Below, in pieces: positions 23,286 to 35,300 of a stretch of DNA of 64,000 nt. The notes beneath the pieces are model-generated. The model ran no database searches, was not told where the DNA came from, and saw only the letters and a program-made list of their open reading frames with translations. The number at the start of each line of letters is the position of its first letter. The stretch's first letter is position 1. The position numbers and the translations under genes are program-made. Source of the DNA: Arachis hypogaea (taxonomy: Eukaryota > Streptophyta > Magnoliopsida > Fabales > Fabaceae). Location: contig NC_092038.1 in the NCBI RefSeq assembly GCF_003086295.3, positions 126,197,518 through 126,261,517 on the forward strand. Reading direction: 5' to 3'.

Positions 23286-23717
23286 AATCCTCCTTTTGGA
23301 CTTTATTTAGGTCTCTTTTTTGGGGATTACCTTTGTAGCTTTACAACTTTCTGGGCCGACTTCGTCATGTCGGGCCTTGTCGAGTTACTTGGTAATCCTC
23401 TTTTCTTGGACCTCGTTCGGGTCTCTTTCGGGGATTACTTTTTGTAGCTTTACATCTTTCTGGGCCAACTTCGTCATGTCGGACCCTGTCGAGTTACTTG
23501 ATAATCCTCTTTCTTGGACCTTGTTCAGTTCTCTTTCAGGAATTTATCTTTTGTAACTTATCTTTCTGGGCCGACTTTGTCATGTCGGGCCCTGTCGAGT
23601 TACTTGATGATCCTCTTTCTTGGACCTTGTTTAGGTCTCTTTCAGGAATTATCTTTGTAACTTTTTGTAGGAGTCCGACTTCATCATGTCGGGCTCTTCA
23701 AAGTTATAGTAATCCTC
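23286..23717. repeat. Tandem repeat in element B 3' region, four units of about 102-109 bp
   Basis: Units end with AATCCTC or GATCCTC at about 23285, 23394, 23503, 23609 and 23711, giving periods of 109, 109, 106 and 102. Each contains a phrase like GACTTCGTCATGTCGG followed by GTCGAGTTACTTG. A partial, more diverged unit continues to about 23800. Tandem arrays in this position are known for Tat/Ogre elements. Confidence 0.85.
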
Positions 23718-24099
23718 TTTTATAGGGTTGGCCAGACCTCTTTCCAGGGCTTTACTTATAACTTGGGTTGTTGTGGCTGGTTCGACTTTTTGTGCCGGCC
23801 AGTCTTTAAGTTATTTTATAGCAATCTATTTTATTAGGACCTCGTCAGATCCTTTCTATGGATTACTTTCTATAACTTCTTGCATTATTCTGTTTTCATC
23901 TTTGCCGATTTTGTAGAATTTAGGTTTTAACCATCGTTTTTATCGTGATCACGCAGTGAATTTTGGCTTTCACTCTCTGTCGATATGTAGCTTTATAATC
24001 GGGCGATGAATGTTTCAGAATAATACAACTTGAGCGTTTGTAGAGAATCTTCTTAGGTTGCAGGCGTGCCATGATCTAGGAAGCTCTCGCCCGTCGAGT

Positions 24100-27000
24100 T
24101 TGGAAAGCCTGTAGTAGCCATTTCCCATTACTTCTATGACTCAGAAGGGTCCTTTCCAGTTTGCTGCTAGCTTTCCTTCTCCAGGTCGAGTTGTTCCTAT
24201 GTCGTTTCGAATTAGGATGAAGTCATCTTCATTGAAGGCCCGATGTATTACTTTTTGGTTGTATCTGGAGGCCACTCGTCGTTTCAACGTCTCTTCCCTT
24301 ATCCGAGCTCTTTCTCGCATTTCTTGGAAGTAAGTCGAGCTTTTTCCTTTGAAGTTGGGAATTGGCTTTTTCGGTAAAATGGATTACTCTGGGTGATCCT
24401 TCTTCGACCTCCACTGGGATCATCGCCTCTATTTCATAAGCTAATCGGAAGGGTGACTCCTTTGTCGTGGAATGTGGAGTCGTTCGATATGCCCATAGGA
24501 CTTACGGGAGCTCCTCAGCCCATACTCCCTTTGCATCTTGTAATCTTCGTTTTAATCCTGCTAATATAACTTTGTTAGCAGCTTCAGCTTGCCCATTGGC
24601 TTGGGGTGCTCAACAGAGGTGAATTATTGTTTTATATTCAGGTCGGCCGCTAGTTTTCTGAAGCATGCGTCTATGAACTGGGTACCATTGTCTGTAATGA
24701 TGGAGTATAGAACTCCGAACCTTGTGACGATATTTCTATATAGGAATTTCTGACTTCTTTGAGCTGTGGCATTGGCTAGGGGTTCTGCCTCGATTTATTT
24801 TGTGAAGTAGTCTATTCCTACTATGAGGAATTTGACTTGTCCTGATCCTTGAGGGAAAGGTCCGAGGAGATCGAGTCCCCATTTTGCGAATGGCCAAGGT
24901 GAGGTTACGCTGATAAGTTCCTCTGGCGGGGTGGTGTGAAAGTTGTCATGTTTCTGGCATGGTGAACATGTTCTTACAACTTTTGTGGCTTCTTTTTGCA
25001 GAGTTGGCCAATAAAATTCTGCCTGAAGTACTTTTTTGGCGAGTGCCTGCGCTCCGAGGTGATTACCGCAAATGCCACTGTGTACTTCTTCTAGGACATC
25101 TTTTGTGTTGAAAGTCGGTACGCATTTTAGCAATGGTATTGAAATCCCTCTTTTGTATAAAGTATTATTTATGATGGTATAGTATTGTGCTTCCCGTTTT
25201 AACCTCTTTGCCTTTTTCTCATCTGTAGGGAGGGCTTCTTTTCTGAGGTAATTAATTATGGGAGTCATCCATCCCTGATCGCGACCTGTTATGGCTAGGA
25301 CTTTTTCTTCTTCTGAGATTGATGGATTTTGTAGAATTTCTTGGATAAGGCTTCTATTGTTGCCTCCTGGTTTGGTGCTGGCTAGTTTTGAGAGTGCATC
25401 GGCCCGGACATTCTGTTCTCGGGGTATGTGACGAATCTCATACTCTCCGAGTTATCCGAGCTGTTCCCTGGTTTTGTCCAAGTACTTTTTCATAGTGGGA
25501 TCTTTGGCTTGGTAGCTTCCTGTTATTTGTGAAGTGACTACCTGTGAGTCGCTGAAGACGATAAGTTTTTGAGCTCCAACCTTTCTAGCCAGCTTCAAAC
25601 CAGCTAGTAGTGCCTCATATTCCGCTTGATTGTTTGAGGCAGGGAACCCAAATTTGAGGGAGAGTTTAATTTGGGTTCCCTGATCGCTTTCAATTATTAT
25701 GCCCGCGCCACTTCCCATTTTATTTGAGGAACCATCCACATATAGATTCCATTCTGTGGGGATTTTCGGTGTGTCTGTGAATTCCGCAATGAAGTCGGCC
25801 AAATATTGAGATTTGATGGCCGTCCGAGCTTCGTATTGAAGGTCGAATTCGGACAACTCGACTGCCCATTGCATGATTCTGCCTGCCAAGTCTGTTTTTT
25901 GTAAGATCCCTTTTATGGGCTGGTTAGTCCGAACTTTAATGGTGTGAGACTGGAAATATGGACGAAGTCGTCGAGATGTTATTATGAGAGCGTAAGCGAA
26001 CTTTTCTATTTTCTGGTAGTTCAGCTCGGATCCTTGTAATGCTTTGCTGATAAAGTATATAGGTTGTTGCCCACTGTTGTCTTCTCGGACCAGTGCTGAG
26101 GCTATTGCCCGATTTCCCACCGCGAGGTACAATATGAGTGGTTCTCCTTCCCGTGGCCGACTTAGTATAGGTGGCCGTCCCAGGAATCTTTTGAAGTCTT
26201 GGAAGGCTTGCTCGTATTCTGCTATCCATTCAAACTCCTTTCCCTTCCTTAGAGTATCGTAGAAGGGGAGAGACCTTATTACTGACCCGGCCAAAAATCT
26301 AGACAAGGCTGCCAACCTCCCGTTGAATTGTTGTACCTCTTTGACACAAGTCAGACTTTTCATGTCGAGTACGGCCCTGCACTTGTCCGGGTTTGCCTCG
26401 ATTCCTCTTTGTGTGATCATAAAACCCAAGAATTTACCAGCTTCTACTGTGAAGGTACATTTTGCGGGATTGAGTCGCATGCCGGGTTGTCTTAGGGTGT
26501 TGAATACTTGTGTCAGATCGTATAATAACATCTCTTCGTTTTGCGTCTTCACTAGCATGTCGTCTACGTAGACCTCCATGATCTTTTCAATGTGATCCAA
26601 AAAAACCTTGTTCATTAATCTTTGGTAAGTGGCTCCCGCGTTTAAAAGACTGAAGGGCATAATAATGTAGCAGTAATTTGCCTTTGGGGTTAAGAATGAT
26701 GTTTTTTTTTTGTCGGGTGGGTACATTGAGATTTGGTTATATCCTGAGTATGCATCCATAAAGGAGATGTATTTATATCTGGAGGAGGCATCTACCAGAG
26801 CGTCGATGTTTGGGAGCGGATAAGGATCTTTCGGGCAGGCTTTGTTGAGATCGGTATAATCAGTGCACATTCTCCACTTCCCGTTTGACTTTTTTACCAA
26901 TACGATATTAGCAAGCCATAGTGGGTATTTGACTTCTCTTATGAAACCTGCCTCTAGTAGAGCTCGTACCTGTTCTTTCACAGCTTGAGAGCATTCTGGT

Positions 27001-27866
27001 CCTAGCTTTCTACGCCTTTGTTGTACCGACCGAGATCTTGTGTAGACTGCTAGCTTATGGCACATTAATTTGGGATCTTTGCCTGGCATGTCTGTGGCCT
27101 TCCACGCAAAAAAGTCGGTGTTGTCTCGTAGAAACTGTATGAGTGATTCTTTTATGTCTCCTTTTAGGAGTGTGCCGATGTTGGTTGTTTGGTCCGGGAT
27201 ATCCCCGATCCGGATTTTCTCTATTTCTCCTTCAGGTTGCGGGCGAAGCTCTTCCCGCCTCTGAACTCCACCGAGCTCAATTGTGTGGAATTCTTCTCCT
27301 CTGCCTCTGAGGTTTAGACTTTCGTTGTAATAGCGGTGCGCCATCTTCTGATCTGCCTTTATCGTGGCTATTCCTCCTGTCGTTGGGAACTTCATGCATA
27401 GATGCGGAGTCGAGACTATTGCGCTGAGCTGATTTAACGTTGTCCGACCTATTAGGGAATTGTAGGCTGAACTTACGTCGACTACGATGTAATCTATTTT
27501 GAGTGTTCTTGACTGAATTCCTTTTCTGAAAGTTGTGTGGAGTGAGATGTATCACATCGGTTGAACTAGGGTATCTCTTAGTCCGAACAGGCTGTCCGGA
27601 TATGTTCTGAGTTCTTTTTCTTCCAGGCCGAGTTTGTCGAAAGAAGTTTTGAATAAGATATCGGCGGAGCTCCCCTGGTCTATTAGTACGGTGAAGATTT
27701 GCGTTTACCAGTATAATAGTGATGACCATGGGATCGTCATGCCCTGATGCGACGCCGAATACGTCTTCCTTGGTAAAAGTGATCGCCGGGATCTCGGGAG
27801 CTTCCTCTTTTCCTGCGACGTGATATACGTCTTTGAGATGTCTTTTGCGAGATGATTTGGAGATTC
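24100..27866 (-). pseudogene. Element B pol: protease, RT, two RNase H domains, integrase, broken
   Basis: From the element C insertion point downward: the gag-pro linker, then the protease motif LIDQGSSADILF near 27675, reached only after a frameshift near 27690; a TGA near 27553; and a long open stretch 27395-25452. That stretch has RT (WRMCTDYTDLNKACPKD, FMDAYSGYNQI, EVYVDDMLVK), gypsy RNase H, and a second RNase H starting LYVDGSSNKMGSGAG with NNQAEYEALLAGL. TAA at 25449 interrupts it, and the frame goes on to the integrase finger and core start (25268-24795). A stop follows, then only scattered homology to about 24100. The second, archaeal-like RNase H places it in the Tat lineage. Confidence 0.9.
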
Positions 27867-27871
27867 CTCCC

Positions 27872-29392
27872 TGGTGCACGAAATTGCAATCACACTTTGC
27901 AATCTCGCACAACTAACCAGCAAGTGCACTGGGTCGTCCAAGTAATACCTTACGTGAGTAAGGGTCGATCCCACGGAGATTGTCGGCTTGAAGCAAGCTA
28001 TGGTTATCTTGTAAATCTTAGTCAGGATATCAATAATTATCAAGGTTGATTGTGAAAAGTAAAAGAACATGAAATAAGTACTTGTTTTGCAGTAATGGGG
28101 AACAGGTTGAGGTTTTGGAGATGCTCCATCTTCTGAATCTTTGCTTTCCTACTGTCTTCTTCTTCAAGCACGCAAGGCTCCTTCCATGGCAAGCTGTATG
28201 CAAGGATTTCACCGTTGTCAGTGGCTACCTCCCATCCTCTAAGTGGAAATGTTCAACACACCCTGTCACGGCACGGCTATCCATCTGTCGGTTCTCAATC
28301 AGGCCGGAATAGAATCTAGTGATTCTTTTGCGTCTGTCACTAACGCCCCGCCCTCAGGAGTTTGAAGCTCATCACAGTCATTCAATCATTGAATCCTACT
28401 CAGAATACCACAGACAAGGTTTAGACCTTCCGGATTCTCTTGAATGTCGCCATCAATTCTAGCTTATACCACGAAGATTCTGATTAAGGAATCCAAGAGA
28501 TATCTACTCAATCTAAGGTAGAACGGAGGTGGTTGTCAGGCACGCGTTCATAGTTGAGAATATGATGAGTGTCACGGATCATCACATTCATACGGGTTAA
28601 GAACAAGTGATATCTTAGAACGGAAGCAAGCATGATTGAATAAGAAACAGTAGTAATTGCATTAATCCATCAAGACACAGCAGAGCTCCTCACCCCCAAC
28701 CATGGGGTTTAGAGACTCATGCCGTAGGAAGTACACAAAGAAACGTGTAAAATGTCATGAGATACAGATACAATGTCAAAAGATCCTATTAATAGTAAGC
28801 TAGTAACCTAGGGTATACAGAAATGAGTAAAATGACGTAAAAATCCACTTCTGGGTCCACTTAGTGTGTGCTTGGGCTGAGCATTGAAGCTTTCATGTGT
28901 AGAGACTTTTTCTGGAGTTAAACGCCAGCTTTCATGCCAGTTTGGGCGTTTAACTCCAATTTTTATGCCAGTTCCAGCGTTAAACGCTGGGAATTCTGAG
29001 GCTGATTTGCAACGCCGGTTTGGGCCATCAAATCTCGGGCAAAGTATGGACTATTATACATTGCTGGAAAGCCCAGGATGTCTACTTTCCAACGCCGTTA
29101 AGAGCGCGCCAATTGGGCTTCTGTAGCTCCAGAAAATCCACTTTGAGTGCAGGGAGGTCAGAATCCAACAGCATCTGCAGTCCTTTTCAGTCTCTGAATC
29201 AGATTTTTGCTCAGGACCCTCAATTTCAGCCAGAAAATACTTGAAATCATAGAAAAACACACAAACTCATAGTAAAGTCCAGAAAAGTGAATTTTAACTA
29301 AAAAATAATAAAAATATACTAAAAACTAATTAGATCATACTAAAAACATACTAAAAACAATGCCAAAAAGCGTATAAATTATCCGTTCATCA
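27872..29392 (-). repeat. Element C 3' LTR (1521 bp)
   Basis: On the plus strand it starts TGGTGCACGAAATTGC and ends ATCCGTTCATCA; on its own strand it begins TGATGAACGGATAA and ends TGCACCA. It holds three copies of the palindrome at 28914, 28945 and 28976, exactly 31 bases apart. No gene inside. Confidence 0.93.
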
Positions 29393-29429
29393 CAACACCA
29401 AACTTAAATTGTTGCTTGTCCCCAAGCAA
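29393..29429 (-). other. Element C polypurine-tract region with stem-loop
   Basis: Directly upstream of the 3' LTR on the minus strand: TTGCTTGGGGACAAGCAA (an inverted repeat TTGCTTG/CAAGCAA), a short spacer, then TAAGTTTGGTGTTG next to the LTR. This is where plus-strand priming must occur. A near copy lies at 31476-31511. Confidence 0.6.
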
Positions 29430-30323
29430 CTGAAAATCAAAGTAGGATAAAAAGAAGAGAATATACTATAGACTCCAAAATATCAAGGAAACTTAGCTCC
29501 AATTAGATGAGCGGGACTAGTAGCTTTTTGCTTCCGAACAGTTTTGGCATCTCACTTTCTTCTTTGAAGTTCAGAATGATTGGCATCTATAGGAACTCAG
29601 AACTCAGATAGTGTTATTGATTCTCCTAGTTAAGTATAATGATTCTTGAACATAGCTAGTGTATGAGTCTTGGCTGTGGCCCAAAGCACTCTGTCTTCCA
29701 GTATTACCACCGGATACATACATGCCACAGACACATACTTGGGTGAACCTTTTCAGATTATGACCCAGCTTTGCTAGAGTCCCCAATTAGAGGTGTCCAG
29801 GGTTCTTAAGCACACTCTTTTTTTCTTGGGTCACAACTTTATTTCTTTCTTTTTCTTCTATTTCTTCTCTCTTTTTTTTCGTTTTTTTTGAATCACTGCT
29901 TTTTCTTGCTTCAAGAATCAATCTGATGATTTTTCAGATCCTCAATAACAGTTCTCTTTTTCCTTCATTCTTTCAAGATCCAACAATTTTAACATTCTCA
30001 AAATAACAAATTCAAAAGACATATGCACTGTTCAAGCATTCATTCGGAAAACAAAAATTATTGTCACCACATCAAACTAATTCAACTAGTTTCAAGGATA
30101 AATTCGAAATCCTGTACTTCTTGTTCTTTTGTGATTAAAGCATTTTTCATTTAAGAGAGGTGATGGATTCATAGGACACTCATAGCTTTAAGACATGAAT
30201 TTTAAATTTTATTAATTATGAATTAAGAACAAGACTAAAAAATAGATATAAGATGAGACTAAAAATAGAAAACAAAAAATTTAAATAGGCTCCTAATGAT
30301 AGAGGTTTTCACAGAGTTAGGAC
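29430..30323. other. Element C spacer between env-like ORF and 3' LTR
   Basis: About 0.9 kb without a supported gene. It includes a pyrimidine-rich tract (29815-29900) and AT-rich sequence. Confidence 0.65.
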
Positions 30324-31435
30324 TCAACAACCTTGATTTTGAGAAGTGGATGCTCCCTCAAATTGAGGGGAGAATTTTTGGCGTTTCAGTTCTTGAAGTT
30401 CACGCCCCTGCTTCTCTTGTTCCTTCAGCAATTTGCAAAGCATGCAGTTCTGATTCTGCTGTTCTTCCTTAAGTTGCTCCATAGTCTCTTGCAACTTGGT
30501 GATAGATGCTTCTAGGCTGGCCCAGTAGCTAATTTCAGGAAATTCAGGGAGGAACTCCTGCGCCCTCCTTTTGATAGAGTTGTCTTGCATTTGTCCTTCC
30601 ATTGCCTTCTTGGTGATTGGATGTTCAATGGGTATGAATTCATCTACTCCCATCTTTACCCCAGCCTTTTTACAGAGCAAGGAGATCAAGCTTGGGTAAG
30701 CCAGTTTGGTTTCAGTGGAATTCTTATTTGCAATTGTGTAGATCTCACAAGCAATCACATGATGAACCTCCACTTCTTTTCCAAGCATAATGCAATGAAT
30801 CATCACTGCTCTCTTGAGAGTGACCTCAGAACGGTTGCTAGTGGGCAGTATGGAACGCCCAATAAAGTCTAGCCAACCTCTTGCAATTGGTTTGAGGTCT
30901 CCCCTCTTGAGTTGGTTTGGGACACCCTTTGAATTGGTTATCCACTTAGTTCCAGGGAGGCATATGTCCTCTAGAACTTGATCCAACCCTTTATCTGCTC
31001 TCACCATTCTCCTATTAAAGGATTCAGGATCATCCTGCAGTTGAGGCAATTTGAAGATTTCTCTTATTTTGTCCAGATGGAAGTACATAACTTTCCCTCT
31101 GACCATGGTTCTGTAAGTATGGTAAGCAGTTCCAGTCATTCTCTGCTAATTTGTTAGCCACAGATTTGAGTAGAATTCCTGAACCATATTTCTTCCAACC
31201 TTTATCTCAGGATTTTGGTTAGAACTTCCCATCCTCTGTTTCGAATTTGCTCTTGGATCCCCGGATATTCATCTTCTTTCAGATCAAATTTAACTTCCGG
31301 GATCACTGACCTCAGACCCATTATTTTGTGATAATGGTCTTCATGTTCTTTGGTTAAGAACTTCTCTTGATTCCAAAGATTCTTTGGATTATTCTCTTTC
31401 TTTCCTTTTAAATTGGTTTGTTTTCCCTTAGGAGC
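30324..31435 (-). pseudogene. Element C env-like ORF, one frameshift and one stop
   Basis: It sits in the envelope position of a retrovirus-like element, between pol and 3' LTR. It starts MAPKGKQTNLKGKKENNPKN at 31435 and is open to a stop near 31200. The homology then resumes in another frame with a TAG near 31150, and is open from ATG 31139 to the stop at 30324. The second part (271 residues) has the plant 'transposase 32/putative plant transposon protein' look (RGWLDFIGRSILP, AVMIHCIMLGKEVEVHHVIA), then a Gln/Glu/Lys coiled coil. I see no convincing signal peptide or membrane segment, so 'env-like' describes position only. Confidence 0.75.
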
Positions 31436-31844
31436 CATGATCTTGATGAATCTTGGCTTAGTGATCACGGAAAAGCACACCAAACTTAGAGGTTTGCTTG
31501 TCCTCAAGCAAAAGAAAGGAAAGAAGAGAGAGAGGAGAAGAGCAAATTCGAATGGTGTGGGGGAATGAGGAGGCCGAACGTGTTTTTATAAGGGGGGGAA
31601 GGAGATTTCGAAAAAATTGAAAGGAGATTTGAGAAGATATGGAGAGAATTTGAGAGGAGGGTGAGTTTTTGAATAAGATTTGGGATTGATTTGAGAGAGA
31701 TTTGAAGAATGATTTTGATTTTTGAAGATTTGAAAGTGAATGATGAAAGGTTGAGATGTGTTTATGTAGAAGAGTATGGGTAAGAAAAGGAAACTTTGAA
31801 GAAAAATTTGATCGGAAAGCAAAATCTTGGTCCCCCACCTTTCT

Positions 31845-32139
31845 GGCGTTAAACGCCCAGAATGGCATCCATTCTGGTGTTTAACGCCCATTTGCTGCCC
31901 ATTGTGGGCGTTTAACGCCCAGCCAGGTGCCCTGGCTGGCGTTAAACGCCAGAATTCCCTTTATCACTGGGCGTTTTGCTAAACGCCCAGGACGCTGCAC
32001 ACCTGGCGTTAAACGCCCAGAATGGTGCCCATTCTGGCGTTTAACGCCCAAAATGGCACCTTTACTGGCGTTAAACGCCCAGAATGGTGCCCATTCTGGC
32101 GTTTAACGCCCAAAGTACCCCTTACTGGCGTTTTTTCGC
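31845..32139. repeat. Ten-copy phased palindrome array in element C
   Basis: Copies of GGCGTTAAACGCC or its reverse complement GGCGTTTAACGCC start at 31845, 31876, 31907, 31938, 31970, 32005, 32036, 32067, 32098 and 32127. Steps are 31, 31, 31, 32, 35, 31, 31, 31 and 29. The two forms mostly alternate. Spacers such as CAGAATGGTGCCCATTCTG are themselves palindromic, so pairs form larger inverted repeats. The copy at 31970 has an extra TTGC in the loop and the last has a T-run in place of TTTAA. It lies between integrase and env-like ORFs and is non-coding. Confidence 0.95.
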
Positions 32140-32305
32140 CAGTAAGCTCTTTTTTTCTGCTTTTTGCACTGAATCCTTCTGTAACTCTGTGAATTCCTTC
32201 ATTTTTGATACTGGCCCTTGTAGAAACAAAACATATAACCTGCTAATGACTGGGTTGCCTCCCAGCAAGCTTCTTTACTGTCTTTAGCTGGACCCTTACT
32301 GAGAA

Positions 32306-35300
32306 TCACTCAAGTCTCAGTTTTGAGCATTCCTGCTCAAAATTGCTTTCAAGATAATGCTTGATTCTCTGTCCATTAACAATGAACTTTTTGTCAGAAT
32401 CAATATCCTGAAGCTCAACATATCCATATGGTGACACTCCTGTAATCACATACGGACCCCTCCACCGGGATTTAAGTTTTCCTGGAAACAATCTGAGCCT
32501 AGAGTTGAAGAGTAGAACTTTTTGTCCTGGCTCAAAGACTCTGGATGACAACTTCTTGTCATGCCACTTCTTTGCCTTTTCCTTATAAATTTTTGCATTT
32601 TCAAAGGCATTGAGTCTGAACTCCTCTAGCTCATTTAGCTGGAGCAATCTTTTTTCACCAGCTAACTGAGCATCCATGTTTAGGAACCTAGTTGCCCAGT
32701 AGGCTTTATGTTCCAGTTCCACGGGCAGATGACAGGCCTTCCCATACACCAGTTGGTATGGAGAGGTTCCTATAGGAGTCTTGAATGCTGTTCTGTATGC
32801 CCACAGAGCATCATCCAAACTCTTTGCCCAATCCTTTCTTCGGGCTATCACAGTCCGTTCTAGGATTCTCTTTAACTCTCTGTTAGAGACTTCAGCTTGC
32901 CCATTTGTCTGTGGATGATATGGAGTTGCCACTTTGTGGCTAATTCCATATCTGACCATAGCAGAGTATAGCTGTTTATTGCAGAAATGAGTGCCCCCGT
33001 CACTGATTAGTACTCTGGGAACACCAAACCTGCTGAAGATGTGTTTCTAGAGGAATTTCAGCACGGTCTTGGTATCATTAGTGGGTGTAGCAATTGCTTC
33101 TACCCACTTAGATACATAGTCCACTGCCACCAGAATGTAAGTGTTTGAGTATGATGGTGGGAATGGAACCATGAAGTCAATTCCCCATACATCAAACAAT
33201 TCAATCTCTAATATCCCTTGTTAAGGCATGGCATATCCGTGAGGCAAGTTACCAGCTCTTTGGCAATTGTCACAGTTACGCACAAACTCTCGGGCATCTT
33301 TATAGAGAGTAGGCCAGTAGAAGCCACATTGGAGGACTTTAGTGGCTGTTCGCTCACTTCCGAAATGTCCTCCATACTGTGATCCATGGCAGTGCCATAG
33401 GATCCTTTGTGCTTCTTCTCTGGGCACACATCTGCGGATCATTCCATCTGCACATCTCTTAAAGAGATATGGCTCATCCCATAGGTAGTACTTGGCATCT
33501 GAAATTAATTTCTTTCTTTGCACTCTGCTGTACTCCTGGGGTATGAACCTCACAGCTTTATAGTTTGCAATATCTGCAAACCATGGAGCTTCCTGAATGG
33601 CAAAGAGTTGCTCATCTGGGAAAGTCTCAGAAATCTCAGTAGAAGGGAGGGACGCCCCAGCTACTGGTTCTATTCGGGACAGATGATCAGCTACCTGGTT
33701 CTCTGTCCCTTTTCTGTCTCTTATTTCTATATCAAACTCTTGCAAAAGCAACACCCATCTTATTAGCCTGGGTTTTGAATCCTGCTTTGTGAGTAAGTAT
33801 TTAAGAGCAGCATGGTCAGTGTACACAATCACCTTTGATCCCACTAGATAGGATCTAAACTTGTCAATGGCATAGACCACTGCAAGTAATTCTTTTTCTG
33901 TGGTTGTGTAATTCTTCTGTGCATCATTTAGAACACGGCTGGCATAATAAATGACGTGCAGAAGCTTGTTATGCCTCTGTCCCAACACTGCACCAATGGC
34001 ATGGTCACTGGCATCACACATTAGTTCAAATGGCAATGTCCAGTCTGGTGCAGAGATGACTGGTGCTGTGACCAGCTTGGCTTTCAGGGTCTCAAATGCC
34101 TGCAGACACTGTGCATCAAACACAAATGGTGTGTCAGCAGCTAGCAGGTTGCTCAAAGGTTTTGCAATTTTCGAAAAATCCTTTATGAACCTTCTATAGA
34201 ATCCTGCATGCCCCAGAAAGCTTCTGATTGCCTTAACATTGACAGGTGGTGGTAATTTTTTAATTACCTCTACCTTTGCCTTATCCACCTCTATTCCCCT
34301 GCTTGAAATTTTGTGTCCAAGGACAATTCCTTCAGTCACCATAAAGTGACATTTCTCCCAGTTTAAAACCAGGTTAGTCTCTTGGCACCTTTTCAGGACA
34401 AGTGCTAGGTGGTTAAGACAGGAGCTGAATGAGTCTCCATACACTGAGAAGTCATCCATGAAGAGTTCCAGAAATTTCTCCACCATATCAGAGAAGATGG
34501 ATAGCATGCATCTCTGAAAGGTTGCAGGAGCATTACACAGACCAAAAGGCATCCTTCTGTAGGCAAACACGCCAGAAGGGCAAGTAAATGCTGTTTTCTC
34601 TTGGTCCTGAGGGTCTACTGCAATTTGGTTGTAACCCGAATAGCCATCCAAAAAGCAGTAATAATCATGACCAGCTAGTCTTTCTAGCATTTGGTCTATG
34701 AATGGTAAAGGAAAATGATCCTTTCTGGTGGCTGTATTGAGCCTTCTGTAGTCAATACACATACGCCACCCTGTGACTGTTCTTGTAGGAACCAGTTCAT
34801 TTTTTTCATTATGAACCACTGTCATGCCTCCCTTTTTGGGGACAACTTGGACAGGGCTCACCCAGGGGCTATCAGAAATAGGATAAATAATCCCAGCCTC
34901 TAGTAATTTAGTGACCTCTTTCTGCACCACCTCCTTCATGGCTGGATTTAGCCTCCTCTGTGGTTGGACCACTGGTTTGGCATTATCCTCCAACAGGATC
35001 TTGTGCATGCATCTAGCTGGGCTAATGCCCTTAAGATCCCTTATGGACCACCCAAGAGCTGTCTTGTGTGTCCTTAGCACTTGAATCAGTGCTTCCTCTT
35101 CCTGTGGATTTAAAGCAGAGCTTATAATCACTGGAAAAGTGTCACCCTCTCCCAGAAATGCATACTTCAGGGATGGTGGCAGTGGTTTGAGTTCAGGTTT
35201 GGGAGGCTTATCCTCCTCCTGAGGAATTTTTGAAAATTCCTTTGTTTTCTCTGGTTCTTCTTGATCAGGTTGAGCATCCTTGAAGATGTCCTCAAGCTCT

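Noticed and set aside
28082..28312. Open frame within the element C LTR (also at 38093-38323)
   Set aside because: Duplicated only because the LTR is duplicated; no domain or start context.
30324..31435. True viral envelope gene in element C
   Set aside because: No clear signal peptide, membrane anchor or fusion-like segment; the domain looks like a plant transposon protein.
31845..32139. CRISPR array
   Set aside because: Short palindromic repeats at even spacing look CRISPR-like, but the genome is a plant, the repeats alternate in orientation, the 'spacers' are themselves repeats, and the array lies inside a Ty3/gypsy element.
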